Assembly (NCBI RefSeq): GCF_009755605.1
Contig: NZ_WPNZ01000005.1
Span: 390,477 to 454,476, forward strand
Source: Streptomyces typhae
Lineage (GTDB): Bacteria; Actinomycetota; Actinomycetes; Streptomycetales; Streptomycetaceae
DNA length: 64,000 bases
Direction: 5' to 3'
Part shown: positions 53,547 to 62,192 of the stretch, in pieces
How positions within the stretch are numbered: position 1 is the first letter of the stretch
Layout of the letters: each line of letters opens with the position of its first letter
Position numbers and translations under genes: made by a program
Notes under the pieces: model-generated
Told to the model about the DNA's origin: nothing
The model's database searches: none
What the model saw: the letters and a program-made list of their open reading frames with translations, nothing else

Positions 53547-54011
53547 TCAGAGGCTGCTACCGCTGCCGTAGGGCGCGTACAGATCCAGGAGCCGCGTGCG
53601 CGTCGCATGCAGCCTGAGGGCGACGACGCCCCCCACCCACTCGGCGATGTGCCGCCCGAACTCGGCGTCCTCCTGGCACATTCCCCGCACGGCGGCAGCG
53701 GGGAACTCGTAGGCGCGCAGCGGGGACGTCGTCTCGCCGCCGAGATGCCAGGTGTGCGGGGAGAACATCCAGGACCAGCCGACGAGTTGGTCGTGACCGA
53801 GGGTCTCGATCACGGCCGCGCGGCGTCCCGGAACGCGCAGGTCCAGTGCGACCGAGCCGGAGCGGATGATCCAGAACCGGTCGGCGTGCCCGCCTTCCTC
53901 GAAGAGTCGGCTGCCCATGGGGAACGACACCTCGCGAGCGGTGTCCATCAGACGGAGCTGATCTGCCGGAGGCAGCGAGCGGAGCGTGCTCGGCAGGGAC
54001 GAGAGGGACAT
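53547..54011 (-). CDS. Cyclic-nucleotide-binding domain protein without HTH
   Basis: 154 aa. GGAGG is 5 nt before ATG 54011. A single CRP-like beta-roll: FPMGSRLFEEGGHADRFWII, SGSVALDLRVPGRRAAVIETLGHDQLVGWSWMF, then a short helix. There is no DNA-binding domain, so it is a stand-alone sensor or binding protein. The phosphate-binding-cassette region is LGHDQLVGWSW, which lacks the Arg needed for cAMP, so cAMP binding is doubtful. Similar single-domain proteins occur beside redox or stress genes in actinobacteria. Confidence 0.85.
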   Translation of the reverse strand: MSLSSLPSTLRSLPPADQLRLMDTAREVSFPMGSRLFEEGGHADRFWIIRSGSVALDLRVPGRRAAVIETLGHDQLVGWSWMFSPHTWHLGGETTSPLRAYEFPAAAVRGMCQEDAEFGRHIAEWVGGVVALRLHATRTRLLDLYAPYGSGSSL

Positions 54012-55104
54012 GGCGCCTCCAAGAGGGTGTGAGCGCTTGCCACTTCTCTCTCCATGATGTTCCGCGGCCGATCCGGGACCCAGGGTCCTTCGGCACCCTC
54101 GGGCGGGCCTTTCGGCACCGCGACGCGTACACCGGTGCCGGCTGTGCCCTGCGGCTCCCGCGCCGGGGGGCGGCCACGGGAGCCCACCGGCCGCCAAGGG
54201 GGGCGGGCGGCCGGCTCCCCCCAGGCTAGGTCCTTTCAGGCCGCACCGACCCCTACTGGTCCACACCAATTTGCCCCGCTGTCCGCGTTGTGTCCGCCGC
54301 GCCTCATGATTGACACCTCGCGGCGTTCGCCCGATCACGATCGGTGACGGGCACATCAAAACTGGCCGAATGATCTCGCGTTCGACGTACTGGCCCGGGG
54401 ATGCCCGATCCCGGACTGCCGCGGTGGCGGGCGACCTCTGTCCGATCGGTCTCGGCGGGTCCGCAATGGACTGAACTGGGCGCGCTCGTGGTGAGCGGTC
54501 GTGTATTGCGTCGCCGGACCGCCCCGCTGGTCCGGCGCGCGGTCGACCGTCCGGCGCGCGGTGATCCGACTGGCGCGCTGTCGGCGCGCCAGCCGGTAGC
54601 GCTGCACCCCGAACGCAGGGAAACAGCAGGCCACTTGAGTCCCCCGCCCGCCTGCGCTCAGGGCAGCGGTCGTGTTCGGCAGGCCTGTGAGCGCGTGCCC
54701 GCGGACGTTCGTGCCGCGTCGGCGCGCCGAGTGAGCGCCGTCGGCCGACGGGTTCGGTCACGGATGGCGACGTTCGCCTACCGCATGGCCGAAACGTGCG
54801 TCTGAGCACCCGAACAATCTTGGGATTCTCTGGTCATGCGCCTCTTCAGGCACTTAAGTACCTGTCAGGCGTTCGCTATGGCCAAGGGCGACAGCCTTCG
54901 CAATGGCCAAGGGCGACGGCCACCGTACGGGTGATGCGCCGGCGGTAGTCTCCGCCCCGCGCCATCGGCCCTCCGCCGCTGTCTCCGCACGACCGTGCCA
55001 CCTCGTCCCGACTGCCCGAAGGATCCTCCGCCTATGGCCGCCAGCGCACACCGTCCGGTGTCGTGCTCACATCCCCCGCTGGACCGCAGCGGCCGGCGAC
55101 GCTG
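54012..55104. other. Long region without a supported gene
   Basis: About 1.09 kb. ORFs present are Arg-rich shadows without conserved motifs, and base composition lacks clear codon periodicity. ATGGCCAAGGGCGAC occurs twice (near 54877 and 54902), forming a 25-bp direct repeat. Promoters for the flanking genes must lie here; no RNA gene is recognisable. Confidence 0.6.
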
Positions 55105-56121
55105 ATGGCGAGTTCGAACCCGGCCGGCCGAGACAGAGACCTCTACGCGGCGGTGCAGGACATCCAGGCGGGTTACTGGATGCAGATGCGGCAGGTCCTT
55201 GCCCGGACGGGCAACTGGCCGCAGTGGACGTCCCGTACGCAGGTCCTCGGGGTGGTCGCCGCGCAGACCAACGTCGTGGAGCTGTGGCTGAAGGAGGAGC
55301 CGGAGAGCCTCGCCGCCCGGGTGATGTACGCCAGAGTCGCCACCGAACGGGTGTTGCAGGCCCACCGCGGACAGTGGGCGCAAGGCTCACCGCAGGCCCG
55401 GGACCTGGAGAAGCTGGCAGACCGGGCCCGGCAGGCGTGCCACAAGGCGGGGGAGGGGAATCCGCACGACGCGGTGCCCTGGATCTGCCGCCTCGCCCTG
55501 GCCGAAACGGACACGACGGGGCGCCACCCGGAGCACCACACGCCTCCGCCACCCCACGAGTACCTGCTGCCGAGCGGGCCGTGGGGACTGCTGGGGGAGG
55601 TGCACCAGCGGGATCCCTTCAACCGCGAGGCCTGGCACCGCATGTCCCAGGCGCTCCAGGCCCGCCCGGGTCCTGCGGGACGACAGGCCGTCGCGGTGGA
55701 CTTCGCCCGCTGGACGGTCTCCTTCGCGCCGCCCGACTCGCCCCTGCTCCTGCTGCCCCTCTACGCCCGTGTGCAGGAGCACCGCGAGCGACGGGACAAA
55801 GGCAACGAGGTCACGCTGAACCTGCTGTGGACCAGGGAGGACACCACCCGGGCCGTCACGCAGGCCTTCGAGGGCTGGTTCCGGACGTGCGATCCGGCCA
55901 CCAGTTCCCAGCTGGATCTCAACTATCTCGCCTACGCCCTGGCGCGGGGCGGCTTCCCCCAGTGGGCGACCGAGGTGTTCGACGCCATCGGCGACTTCGC
56001 CACGCCCGCCCCGTGGCAGTCCGACGCCCGGCACCCCAAGGACCAGTGGCGGAAGGCATTCGAGGAGGACCGTGACGCCTGCCTGAGATCCCACCCGCGG
56101 CACACGGGAGAACGCCCATGA
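55105..56121 (+). CDS. Hypothetical protein, about 338 aa, helical-repeat-like
   Basis: It may start at ATG 55105 or at GTG 55063; neither has a strong ribosome site. It is rich in helices with Trp and Arg (QDIQAGYWMQMRQVLARTG, EPESLAARVMYARVATERVL, NREAWHRMSQALQAR, NYLAYALARGGFPQWATEVF), which suggests a TPR-like alpha-helical repeat. No signal peptide or membrane segment is seen. I do not recognise a family. It is followed 100 nt later by the permease gene and may be cotranscribed. Confidence 0.7.
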   Translation: MASSNPAGRDRDLYAAVQDIQAGYWMQMRQVLARTGNWPQWTSRTQVLGVVAAQTNVVELWLKEEPESLAARVMYARVATERVLQAHRGQWAQGSPQARDLEKLADRARQACHKAGEGNPHDAVPWICRLALAETDTTGRHPEHHTPPPPHEYLLPSGPWGLLGEVHQRDPFNREAWHRMSQALQARPGPAGRQAVAVDFARWTVSFAPPDSPLLLLPLYARVQEHRERRDKGNEVTLNLLWTREDTTRAVTQAFEGWFRTCDPATSSQLDLNYLAYALARGGFPQWATEVFDAIGDFATPAPWQSDARHPKDQWRKAFEEDRDACLRSHPRHTGERP

Positions 56122-56223
56122 CCGCCGGCCGCGGCCCCCGTGCGGGCGCCACCGCGTCCCGCCGCCGGCCCTGCGGCCACCCCGCCTGCACCCCTCCTTC
56201 CAGCTTTCCTGTGCGGAGAACCC

Positions 56224-57750
56224 ATGACCTCGGTACGAACGCAGCGCCAGCAGCCGAACCCGGCCCATGACGACGGGGAGGACGCGCGCATCCTCCAGTC
56301 GCTCGGCTACACCCAGCAACTGCACCGCAGGATGGGGGCGTTCGGCAACTTCTCCGCGTCCCTGTCGGTCATCTCGATCATGTCGGGGACCTTGCTGCTC
56401 TTCGGCTACGGCCTGAACTCGGGCGGCCCCGCCGTGATCACCTGGGGGTGGCTCGCCATCGGGCCGCTGGTGCTGTGCCTGGCCGCGGCCCTGGCCGAGA
56501 TCACCTCCCGCTACCCGACCAGCGGTGGCCTGTACTACATGGCCCGCCAGCTCGGGGGCGAGCGGTGGAGCTGGTACACCGGCTGGCTCAACCTCCTCGG
56601 CCTGCTCGGCGGAATCGCCGCCCAGGACTACGGCATCGCGACGTTCACCGCCGCGTGGATGAACCTGCAGTTCGGCTACACGCCGACGCCGGGCTCCCTG
56701 CTCGCCCTGTACGCGGTCATCCTCGCGCTGCACGCGGTCCTGAACCTCTTCGGGACCCGGCTGATGAACATCCTGACGTCCGTGAGCGCGTGGTGGCACC
56801 TGGCAGGGGCCGTCGTCATCATCGGCTCCCTGGCGCTCGTGCCCTCCCACCACCAGTCGGCCGGCTTCGTCTTCACCGAGTTCACCAACAACACCGGTTG
56901 GAGCGCGCCGGTGTACGTGATCCTGCTGGGCATGCTGCTGCCCGTCTTCGCCCTGGCGGGCTACGACACCTCCGCCCACCTGAGCGAGGAGACCAACCAC
57001 GCCTCCGTCGCCGCGGCCCGCGGGGTGTTCCGCTCGGTGGCGGTGTCCTGGATCGCGGGCGGCATCCTGCTGACCACGCTCCTCTTCGCCATCCAGGACT
57101 ACGCCACGACCCTCGACGGCCCGACCGGCGTCCCGGTCGCGCAGATCCTGCTGGACGCGCTGGGCATGGCGGCGGCGAAGTCCCTCCTCCTCGTGATCAT
57201 CGTGGCCCAGTTCCTGTGCGGCTACACCGTGACCGCCAGCGCCAGCCGGATGATCTACGCCTTCGCCCGGGACGGCGCCCTGCCCGGGTCGGCGCTCTGG
57301 AAGAAGGTCAGCCGCCGCACCGCCATCCCCGCCAACGCGGTCTGGCTCGCGGTCGCCGTGGCCTTCCTGCTCGCGCTGCCGTCCCTGTACTCCACGACGG
57401 CGTTCTCGGCGGTGACTGCGATCTCGGTCGTAGGATTCACCTCGGCGTACGCCATCCCGGTACTGCTGCGGCTCATCCACCGTGACCGGTTCTCCCCGGG
57501 CCCCTGGAACCTGGGCCGCTGGAGCCGGCCGATCGGGTGGGTGGCGGTGCTGTGGGCGGGCGCGGTCACGGTGCTGTTCCTGCTGCCGCAGAGCAGCCCG
57601 GTCACCGCCACCACCTTCAACTACACCCCCGTCGCCGTGGTGGTGGCCTTCCTCATCGCGGCCCTGTGGCGGCGCTTCGGACGCGGCTCGTACCATGTGC
57701 CCCGCTCCAGTTCTCCCAGCGAGGACAAGCAGTTCGAAGGCATCATCTGA
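56224..57750 (+). CDS. APC-family amino acid or polyamine permease
   Basis: 508 aa, about 12 hydrophobic segments. LGYTQQLHRRMGAFGNFSAS then SIMSGTLLLFGYGLNSGG is the typical start of APC permeases. EITSRYPTSGGLYYMARQLG and LPVFALAGYDTSAHLSEETN are diagnostic; the latter is the conserved G-x-[DE]-x-S-A-x-L-x-E-E-T segment of GABA and choline-type permeases. Its TGA overlaps the ATG of the GNAT gene, so the two are translated together and may handle the same amine substrate. Confidence 0.93.
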   Translation: MTSVRTQRQQPNPAHDDGEDARILQSLGYTQQLHRRMGAFGNFSASLSVISIMSGTLLLFGYGLNSGGPAVITWGWLAIGPLVLCLAAALAEITSRYPTSGGLYYMARQLGGERWSWYTGWLNLLGLLGGIAAQDYGIATFTAAWMNLQFGYTPTPGSLLALYAVILALHAVLNLFGTRLMNILTSVSAWWHLAGAVVIIGSLALVPSHHQSAGFVFTEFTNNTGWSAPVYVILLGMLLPVFALAGYDTSAHLSEETNHASVAAARGVFRSVAVSWIAGGILLTTLLFAIQDYATTLDGPTGVPVAQILLDALGMAAAKSLLLVIIVAQFLCGYTVTASASRMIYAFARDGALPGSALWKKVSRRTAIPANAVWLAVAVAFLLALPSLYSTTAFSAVTAISVVGFTSAYAIPVLLRLIHRDRFSPGPWNLGRWSRPIGWVAVLWAGAVTVLFLLPQSSPVTATTFNYTPVAVVVAFLIAALWRRFGRGSYHVPRSSSPSEDKQFEGII

Positions 57751-58667
57751 TGACAGCGACCCCGAAGGCCGTACCCGCGACGACTGCGACGTCTGCGCAG
57801 TCCGCGGCGACCGCTACGGTCCCGACGACCTTCAAGACCTCGACGCCCCAGGGGAGTACGGTGACTGTGACTGGCCTCACGGATTCCATCGAATCGGCGC
57901 GGCAGCTCGCCGTGGCCTGGCGGGCCTTGGTGCTCGACCGTGACGCGGACGCGGATGTGCGCGACCTGCCCGGCATCGCCGTCCGTTGGGCCGACTGCCG
58001 TTTCTCGTTCTACAACTGCCTCACGCTCACCGAGTCGGGAGCAGGCGCCGAACTCGTCGCGCGGCGTCTGGGCGAGGCGGCGGGCATCATGCGTACGAAG
58101 AAGCACCCGGGCTTCTTGTGGCTCTTCGAGGACCTCCTCGACGAGGAGGCACGCGCCGGGCTTGCCGCGGCGGCCGAACGGGCCGGCCTGGAGTACGCCT
58201 TCCCCGGCACGGGCATGGCGGGAGACCTGCTGCCCGTCCCCGACCCGGTCCACCCCGATCTGACGTTCGTGCGAGTGAGCACCGACGAGCACCTGACGGC
58301 CTATGCGGACCTCCAGTCGCGCGCATACGGGTTCCCCTTGGAGGAAGGCCGCGACGGCCTGGTCGGATCCGCGCACTGGAAGAGCGAGATGTACGCCTAC
58401 CTGGGGCTGCGCGGCGACGTCCCGGTGGCGTCCGCCGCCACGGTCGAGGCGGAGGGGCGCCTCTTCGTCGCCTTCGTCGCCACCGACCCGGAGTGGCAGC
58501 GCAGAGGCTACGGCGAGGCCGTCACGCGCAAGGCACTGCACGAGGGCGCCCGCGCCACCGGCCTGACCCGCGCGACACTGCACGCGACGGTCGCCGGGGC
58601 TCCCGTGTACCCGCGTATCGGCTTCACGCCGAACTCGCCGATCCACTTCTACCAGTTGAAGGAGTGA
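57750..58667 (+). CDS. GNAT-family N-acetyltransferase
   Basis: 305 aa. The N-terminal 40 residues are Ala/Thr-rich. The C-terminal half is a GNAT domain: YAYLGLRGDVPVASAATVEA, FVAFVATDPEWQRRGYGEAV (acetyl-CoA motif A, Q/R-x-x-G-x-G) and GAPVYPRIGFTPNS. It probably acetylates an amine imported by the coupled permease. The substrate is unknown. Confidence 0.88.
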   Translation: MTATPKAVPATTATSAQSAATATVPTTFKTSTPQGSTVTVTGLTDSIESARQLAVAWRALVLDRDADADVRDLPGIAVRWADCRFSFYNCLTLTESGAGAELVARRLGEAAGIMRTKKHPGFLWLFEDLLDEEARAGLAAAAERAGLEYAFPGTGMAGDLLPVPDPVHPDLTFVRVSTDEHLTAYADLQSRAYGFPLEEGRDGLVGSAHWKSEMYAYLGLRGDVPVASAATVEAEGRLFVAFVATDPEWQRRGYGEAVTRKALHEGARATGLTRATLHATVAGAPVYPRIGFTPNSPIHFYQLKE

Positions 58668-58670
58668 GGC

Positions 58671-58702
58671 GAGGGGCGGGGAGCATGTTCCCCCTCCCGC
58701 GA
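58671..58702. terminator. Possible stem-loop after the GNAT gene
   Basis: GGGGCGGGGA and its near complement TCCCCCTCCC flank a short loop between the convergent GNAT and STAS genes. Pairing is imperfect. Confidence 0.4.
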
Positions 58703-58735
58703 CGGCAAGGACACCGCCGGTGCGGGCCGCCCGGG

Positions 58736-59068
58736 TCAGCCGTCCGCCAGCTGGAGTGTCCCGACGCGGTCCCAGCCGCGGGCGGCGATCCGTTCGCGCA
58801 GCTTGAGTCCGGCGCCGCCGCGTACCAGCAGGTGTTGGGGCGGACTCAGGCGTATGGCGAGGAGGACGAGAGTTTCCAGGACACTGTTGGCCAGGAAGCG
58901 GACGTCGGTGAGGTCGATGACGATTTCCTCGGTGCGTGTGGCCTCGTCGGTGAGGGCGACGACGAGGGGCCCCCGGTGCGCGCTGAGGGCCTCGCCGTGC
59001 AGGCGCAGGCCGGGATGGTCGGCCAGGGGGAGCATGAGCAGTTGGTCGTCGGTGAAGTATCCGCGCAT
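58736..59068 (-). CDS. STAS-domain protein (anti-sigma-factor antagonist type)
   Basis: 110 aa. LRLHGEALSAHRGPLVVAL, then EEIVIDLTDVRFLANSVLETLVLL, the beta-strand and helix of a STAS domain. The usual DSSG phosphosite reads ANSV. Such proteins sequester anti-sigma kinases. One of three STAS proteins within 3 kb. Confidence 0.8.
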   Translation of the reverse strand: MRGYFTDDQLLMLPLADHPGLRLHGEALSAHRGPLVVALTDEATRTEEIVIDLTDVRFLANSVLETLVLLAIRLSPPQHLLVRGGAGLKLRERIAARGWDRVGTLQLADG

Positions 59069-59553
59069 CGTCGGTCCAGGATGCTGGGGCGCACCGGTGG
59101 AGTAGCGGCGGCGGGGGAGTCGGCCGTGGCGATCGTCAACGCGGTGCTGTGTCGCGGGTGCAGGCTCCCGCTGGATGCAGCCGCTGGCGTAGGGGCCCCA
59201 ACCCGGGCCCGAGAGGTCGCCGGTAGGTCGGCCGCCGCGCTAACAGCGACCCATCGACCACGGACTGCCACCAGTCTACTGTCACGCGCTCCTGCCACGA
59301 AAGGCTCTTGTCGGCAGGAGGCGTGCGCCGCCGGTTCGCCTGCCCCGCGTGCACTCCTCAGCCCTCCGTGTGCAGTCCTGCGACTCCCCGCATCGTGCCG
59401 CGGGCGCGGACGTCCTCACGGATACCCGCGCTACCACCCTTTCCGGGTGCTCACCGCGGCGCCCGGATGCGGGAGGATACGTGAGAAGGGTTTCTGGCAA
59501 GCCCGGACCGGTGTCCGTCATGAGGTGCCGGCGGGCAGAAGGGCGCTGCGGGC
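59069..59553. other. Divergent gap without a gene
   Basis: 485 nt between two divergent STAS genes. I see no conserved ORF and no clear promoter sequence. Confidence 0.5.
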
Positions 59554-59916
59554 ATGGCCATGGAGCAGGACGCCGAACCCCGGCTGGTGATCCGGCAAGT
59601 CCCGGTGGGCCGGTCTGCGGCGGTGATATGCCTGTCCGGCGAACTGGACTTCGACACCGTCACCTTGCTGCGTGAGGAGATCGTGCAGGTGGCGGCGCAT
59701 CCGGAGAACCGCCGACGGCTGCTGCTCGAACTGTCCGCCGTCACCTACTGCGACAACGCCGGACTGTTCACGCTCCTCGGTATGTGCCGGGCGCTGGACG
59801 CGGTGGGGATCGCCGTCGGCATCATCGAGACCGGGGTCGTCGTCGATGCCGCCATCCACCGGGCCGGTCTGGAGAAGCAGTTGCCCTTGCGGCGAGCCGG
59901 GCCCTGGTGGATGTGA
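59554..59916 (+). CDS. STAS-domain protein with altered phosphosite
   Basis: 120 aa. AAVICLSGELDFDTVTLLREE and RLLLELSAVTYCDNAGLFTLLGM form a standard anti-sigma-factor antagonist fold (SpoIIAA-like). The canonical D-S-S-G phosphorylation site is D-N-A-G, so it cannot be phosphorylated at the usual serine and may be constitutively active. Confidence 0.85.
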   Translation: MAMEQDAEPRLVIRQVPVGRSAAVICLSGELDFDTVTLLREEIVQVAAHPENRRRLLLELSAVTYCDNAGLFTLLGMCRALDAVGIAVGIIETGVVVDAAIHRAGLEKQLPLRRAGPWWM

Positions 59917-60008
59917 CCTCGCCGGTCCGGCGTGAAAGCTTCACCCGCCATGGGCTTCTCCTGAGGCATCGTGGGCCCTGACCGCTCTCCATGAGCTGGG
60001 GAGGCATC

Positions 60009-60188
60009 ATGCACGACGTACTTGAGCGGGTCGAGGGGGCCCGAGCGTTCGAGGAGTGCCAGCGGCTGCGCCTCACGGTGGAACAAGTGTGCGCCAGGGC
60101 CCGTGTCATGCGGACGAGGGCCGAGGAGATGCGCGTGCGCACGCGAGAGATGCGCGGGGCGGCGGCAGCGCGACGTGAGCGGCAGTGA
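60009..60188 (+). CDS. Small Arg/Glu-rich coiled-coil protein
   Basis: 59 aa from ATG 60009, 5 nt after GGGGAGG. MHDVLERVEGARAFEECQRL then a heptad-like VRTREMRGAAAARRERQ. No known family, but the ribosome site is strong. It lies between STAS-type regulators. Confidence 0.55.
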   Translation: MHDVLERVEGARAFEECQRLRLTVEQVCARARVMRTRAEEMRVRTREMRGAAAARRERQ

Positions 60189-60244
60189 CCGCGAGGGCGA
60201 GGGCGAGGGCGAGGGCACGCGGCGGGCTGGGCGTGCCCTCTGCT

Positions 60245-60400
60245 CGGTGAGCCGGTGAGCCGGTGAGCCGGTGAGCCGATGAGTCGGTGAGGTGGTGAGC
60301 CGGTGGGTCGGTGATTCGGTGAGGTGGTGAGCCGGCGGGTCGGTGATTCGGTGAGGTGGTGAGTTGGATGGTCGGTGAGGCGGTGAGCGGGGGTGCGGTG
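60245..60400. repeat. 9-bp tandem repeats (GGTGAGCCG)
   Basis: About 17 imperfect units of GGTGAGCCG/GGTGAGGTG. This is non-coding as far as I can tell, and precedes the STAS-GAF gene. Confidence 0.88.
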
Positions 60401-60543
60401 AGCGGGGGCGCGCCGGGAGCGGCTTCGTGGCACGGGCGTCGCGCCCTCACCGCGACGGCCCGGCACATCCACGCATTCCGCCCACAGGTGTGAGCCGCGC
60501 CCCCTAGAATCACGGCAGTTGCCGGACGAGCAGGGAAGCGCCC

Positions 60544-61344
60544 ATGGTCTGGTCCCAGCTGACTCCCGCCACCCACTTCTCCGTGACTCGCCGCCCGGCA
60601 CCGGACGCGACCACCTTGCGCGTGGCCGGGGAACTCGACGCGGCGAGCCTGCCCGCCCTGGCCAAGACCTTGCTGCGGCCCGAGCACAGCACCGCGCACG
60701 TGAGACTCGACCTGAGCCGGGTCACCTTCTGCGCCCCCGCAGCCCTCGACATGCTCGGCTCCGCCTCCCGGCACCTGGGGACGCACGGCGGCGAACTGAT
60801 CGTCGAGCGCGCGCACAGCCAGTTCCAGCGCCTCCTGCAACTGTGCGGCCCTCCGCCCGGGCTGCAGATCCGGCCCCCGCCCACGGTCGGCCTGGCCCCG
60901 GACGAGTACCGCCGCCGCGAAGCCCTTGTCAGCGAGACCCTCACGCTGGCGCGGCGCATCACAGGCGCCCCGATGGGCAACGCCCAACTTCTCGACCCCG
61001 CCACCCGCACGTTGCGCATCGTCGCGCACTACGGCTTCCAGCACCCCTTCCTCAGCTTCTTCGAAACCGTCCACGACCGCGACAGCGCCTGCGGGGTCGC
61101 CGCCGACGACCGCGACCCCGTCTATGTCGAAGAGGTGGCCGTTTCAGCGATCTTCCGCGGCACTCCCGCCCTCGACGTCCTGAACGACGCGCACGTCGGC
61201 GCCGTGTGCTCGCTGCCCATCACCTCCCGGGACGGCGCCCTGATCGGCGTGATCTCCACTCATCACTCCCAGCCGACCGCCTGGTCCCGCGAATTGCAGG
61301 ACACCCTCAACCACCTGGCCCGCGCGGCCGGGCACATTCTCTGA
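60544..61344 (+). CDS. STAS-GAF sensor protein
   Basis: 266 aa. Residues 1-105 are a STAS domain (LRVAGELDAASLPALAKTL, VRLDLSRVTFCAPAALDMLG, phosphosite APAA). Residues 125-260 are a GAF domain (ITGAPMGNAQLLDPATRTLRI, SACGVAADDRDPVYVEEVA, GAVCSLPITSRDGALIGVIS). It combines ligand or redox sensing with partner-switching. Its neighbours suggest a local sigma-factor or stress regulation group. Confidence 0.85.
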   Translation: MVWSQLTPATHFSVTRRPAPDATTLRVAGELDAASLPALAKTLLRPEHSTAHVRLDLSRVTFCAPAALDMLGSASRHLGTHGGELIVERAHSQFQRLLQLCGPPPGLQIRPPPTVGLAPDEYRRREALVSETLTLARRITGAPMGNAQLLDPATRTLRIVAHYGFQHPFLSFFETVHDRDSACGVAADDRDPVYVEEVAVSAIFRGTPALDVLNDAHVGAVCSLPITSRDGALIGVISTHHSQPTAWSRELQDTLNHLARAAGHIL

Positions 61345-61445
61345 CCCTCCCCGTCCTCCGCCGGTCACACTTTGCCGCCGCCGTCCGTCAGGGCAGTGAC
61401 AGCACCTTGCGGTGCCCTGAGGAAACAAGGAAGCAGGAGACGGTG

Positions 61446-61952
61446 ATGGAAACACGTTCGATCACGGCTGAGGTCCCGATGGTCCCTCGTATGCAGGAAG
61501 ACCCCGCGCAGCTCGTCCCCGAGCTGGCGGCGGTGTCGGCGGCGCTGTTCAAAGTCACCGGCAACGGTTCGGTGCCGCGCTCCACGATCAGCCTGGTCCA
61601 GCTGCGGGCGGGCCAGATCGTCGGCAGTACGTACCTGACCGTTCTGCACACCGGTTTCCTGCGCAAGGCGGGGGAGCCGGAGGAGCGGATCACGTCGGTG
61701 TCGTCCTGGCAGGACTCGCCGTACTTCTTCGGTGCGGAGCGCGCCGCCCTGGCGCTCGTGGAGGCGGTGCTGCGGCCGTCCGCGGACGGTGAGAGGGTCT
61801 CCGACGAGCTGTACGCCCAGGCTGCCGAGCACTATGAGGAGAAGGCGCTCGCCACCTTGATGTTCGCGATCGGGCAGGTCAACTTCTTCATCCCGGTGGC
61901 TCTCATCGCCAAGCCGGTGCCCGGCCGGTCGTTCACCGACCCGTGGAAGTAG
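61446..61952 (+). CDS. AhpD/carboxymuconolactone decarboxylase-fold protein lacking the Cys pair
   Basis: 168 aa; ATG 61446 or GTG 61443, AGGAG upstream. VSAALFKVTGNGSVPRSTIS, QIVGSTYLTVLHTGFLRKAG, EERITSVSSWQDSPYFFGAERAALAL and ALATLMFAIGQVNFFIPVAL follow the AhpD-like helical fold. The catalytic C-x-x-C plus His region, normally G-C-x-Y-C-x-x-x-H, reads G-S-T-Y-L-T-V-L-H, so both cysteines are lost while the His stays. A peroxidase-reductase role is therefore unlikely. Confidence 0.85.
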   Translation: METRSITAEVPMVPRMQEDPAQLVPELAAVSAALFKVTGNGSVPRSTISLVQLRAGQIVGSTYLTVLHTGFLRKAGEPEERITSVSSWQDSPYFFGAERAALALVEAVLRPSADGERVSDELYAQAAEHYEEKALATLMFAIGQVNFFIPVALIAKPVPGRSFTDPWK

Positions 61953-61981
61953 GACGCGACAGGTCCTGGGAGGTCTAGGCA

Positions 61982-62006
61982 GGGCCTGCCAGGACCTGGC
62001 AGGCCC
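61982..62006. terminator. Perfect 12-bp inverted repeat, probable terminator
   Basis: GGGCCTGCCAGG and its exact reverse complement are separated by a single A, downstream of the AhpD-like gene. Confidence 0.8.
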
Positions 62007-62106
62007 TCGCAGGAAGCCTGTTGCTGAAAGGGACCGCCGGTACCCGCCGGGCCGACGACACGATATGGCTCCGGACCCGCGGCGGCCCCTCTACCCCTAT
62101 GCTCTT

Positions 62107-62122
62107 TCTACAGCCCTGTAGA
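62107..62122. promoter_or_regulatory. Palindromic operator upstream of SpoOM
   Basis: TCTACAG-CC-CTGTAGA is a perfect 7-bp inverted repeat 71 nt before the SpoOM start. An almost identical site lies before tatA (63486). Confidence 0.7.
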
Positions 62123-62192
62123 CAAGGGTTTCTGATCAGGCCTCACGGATCTTACGGATCCCACGGATCTCTATGAAGGAGCGGACGCCTCG

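Noticed and set aside
54401..54805. 134-codon ORF in the long gap
   Set aside because: Arg-rich composition, no ribosome site and no recognisable motif; probably spurious.
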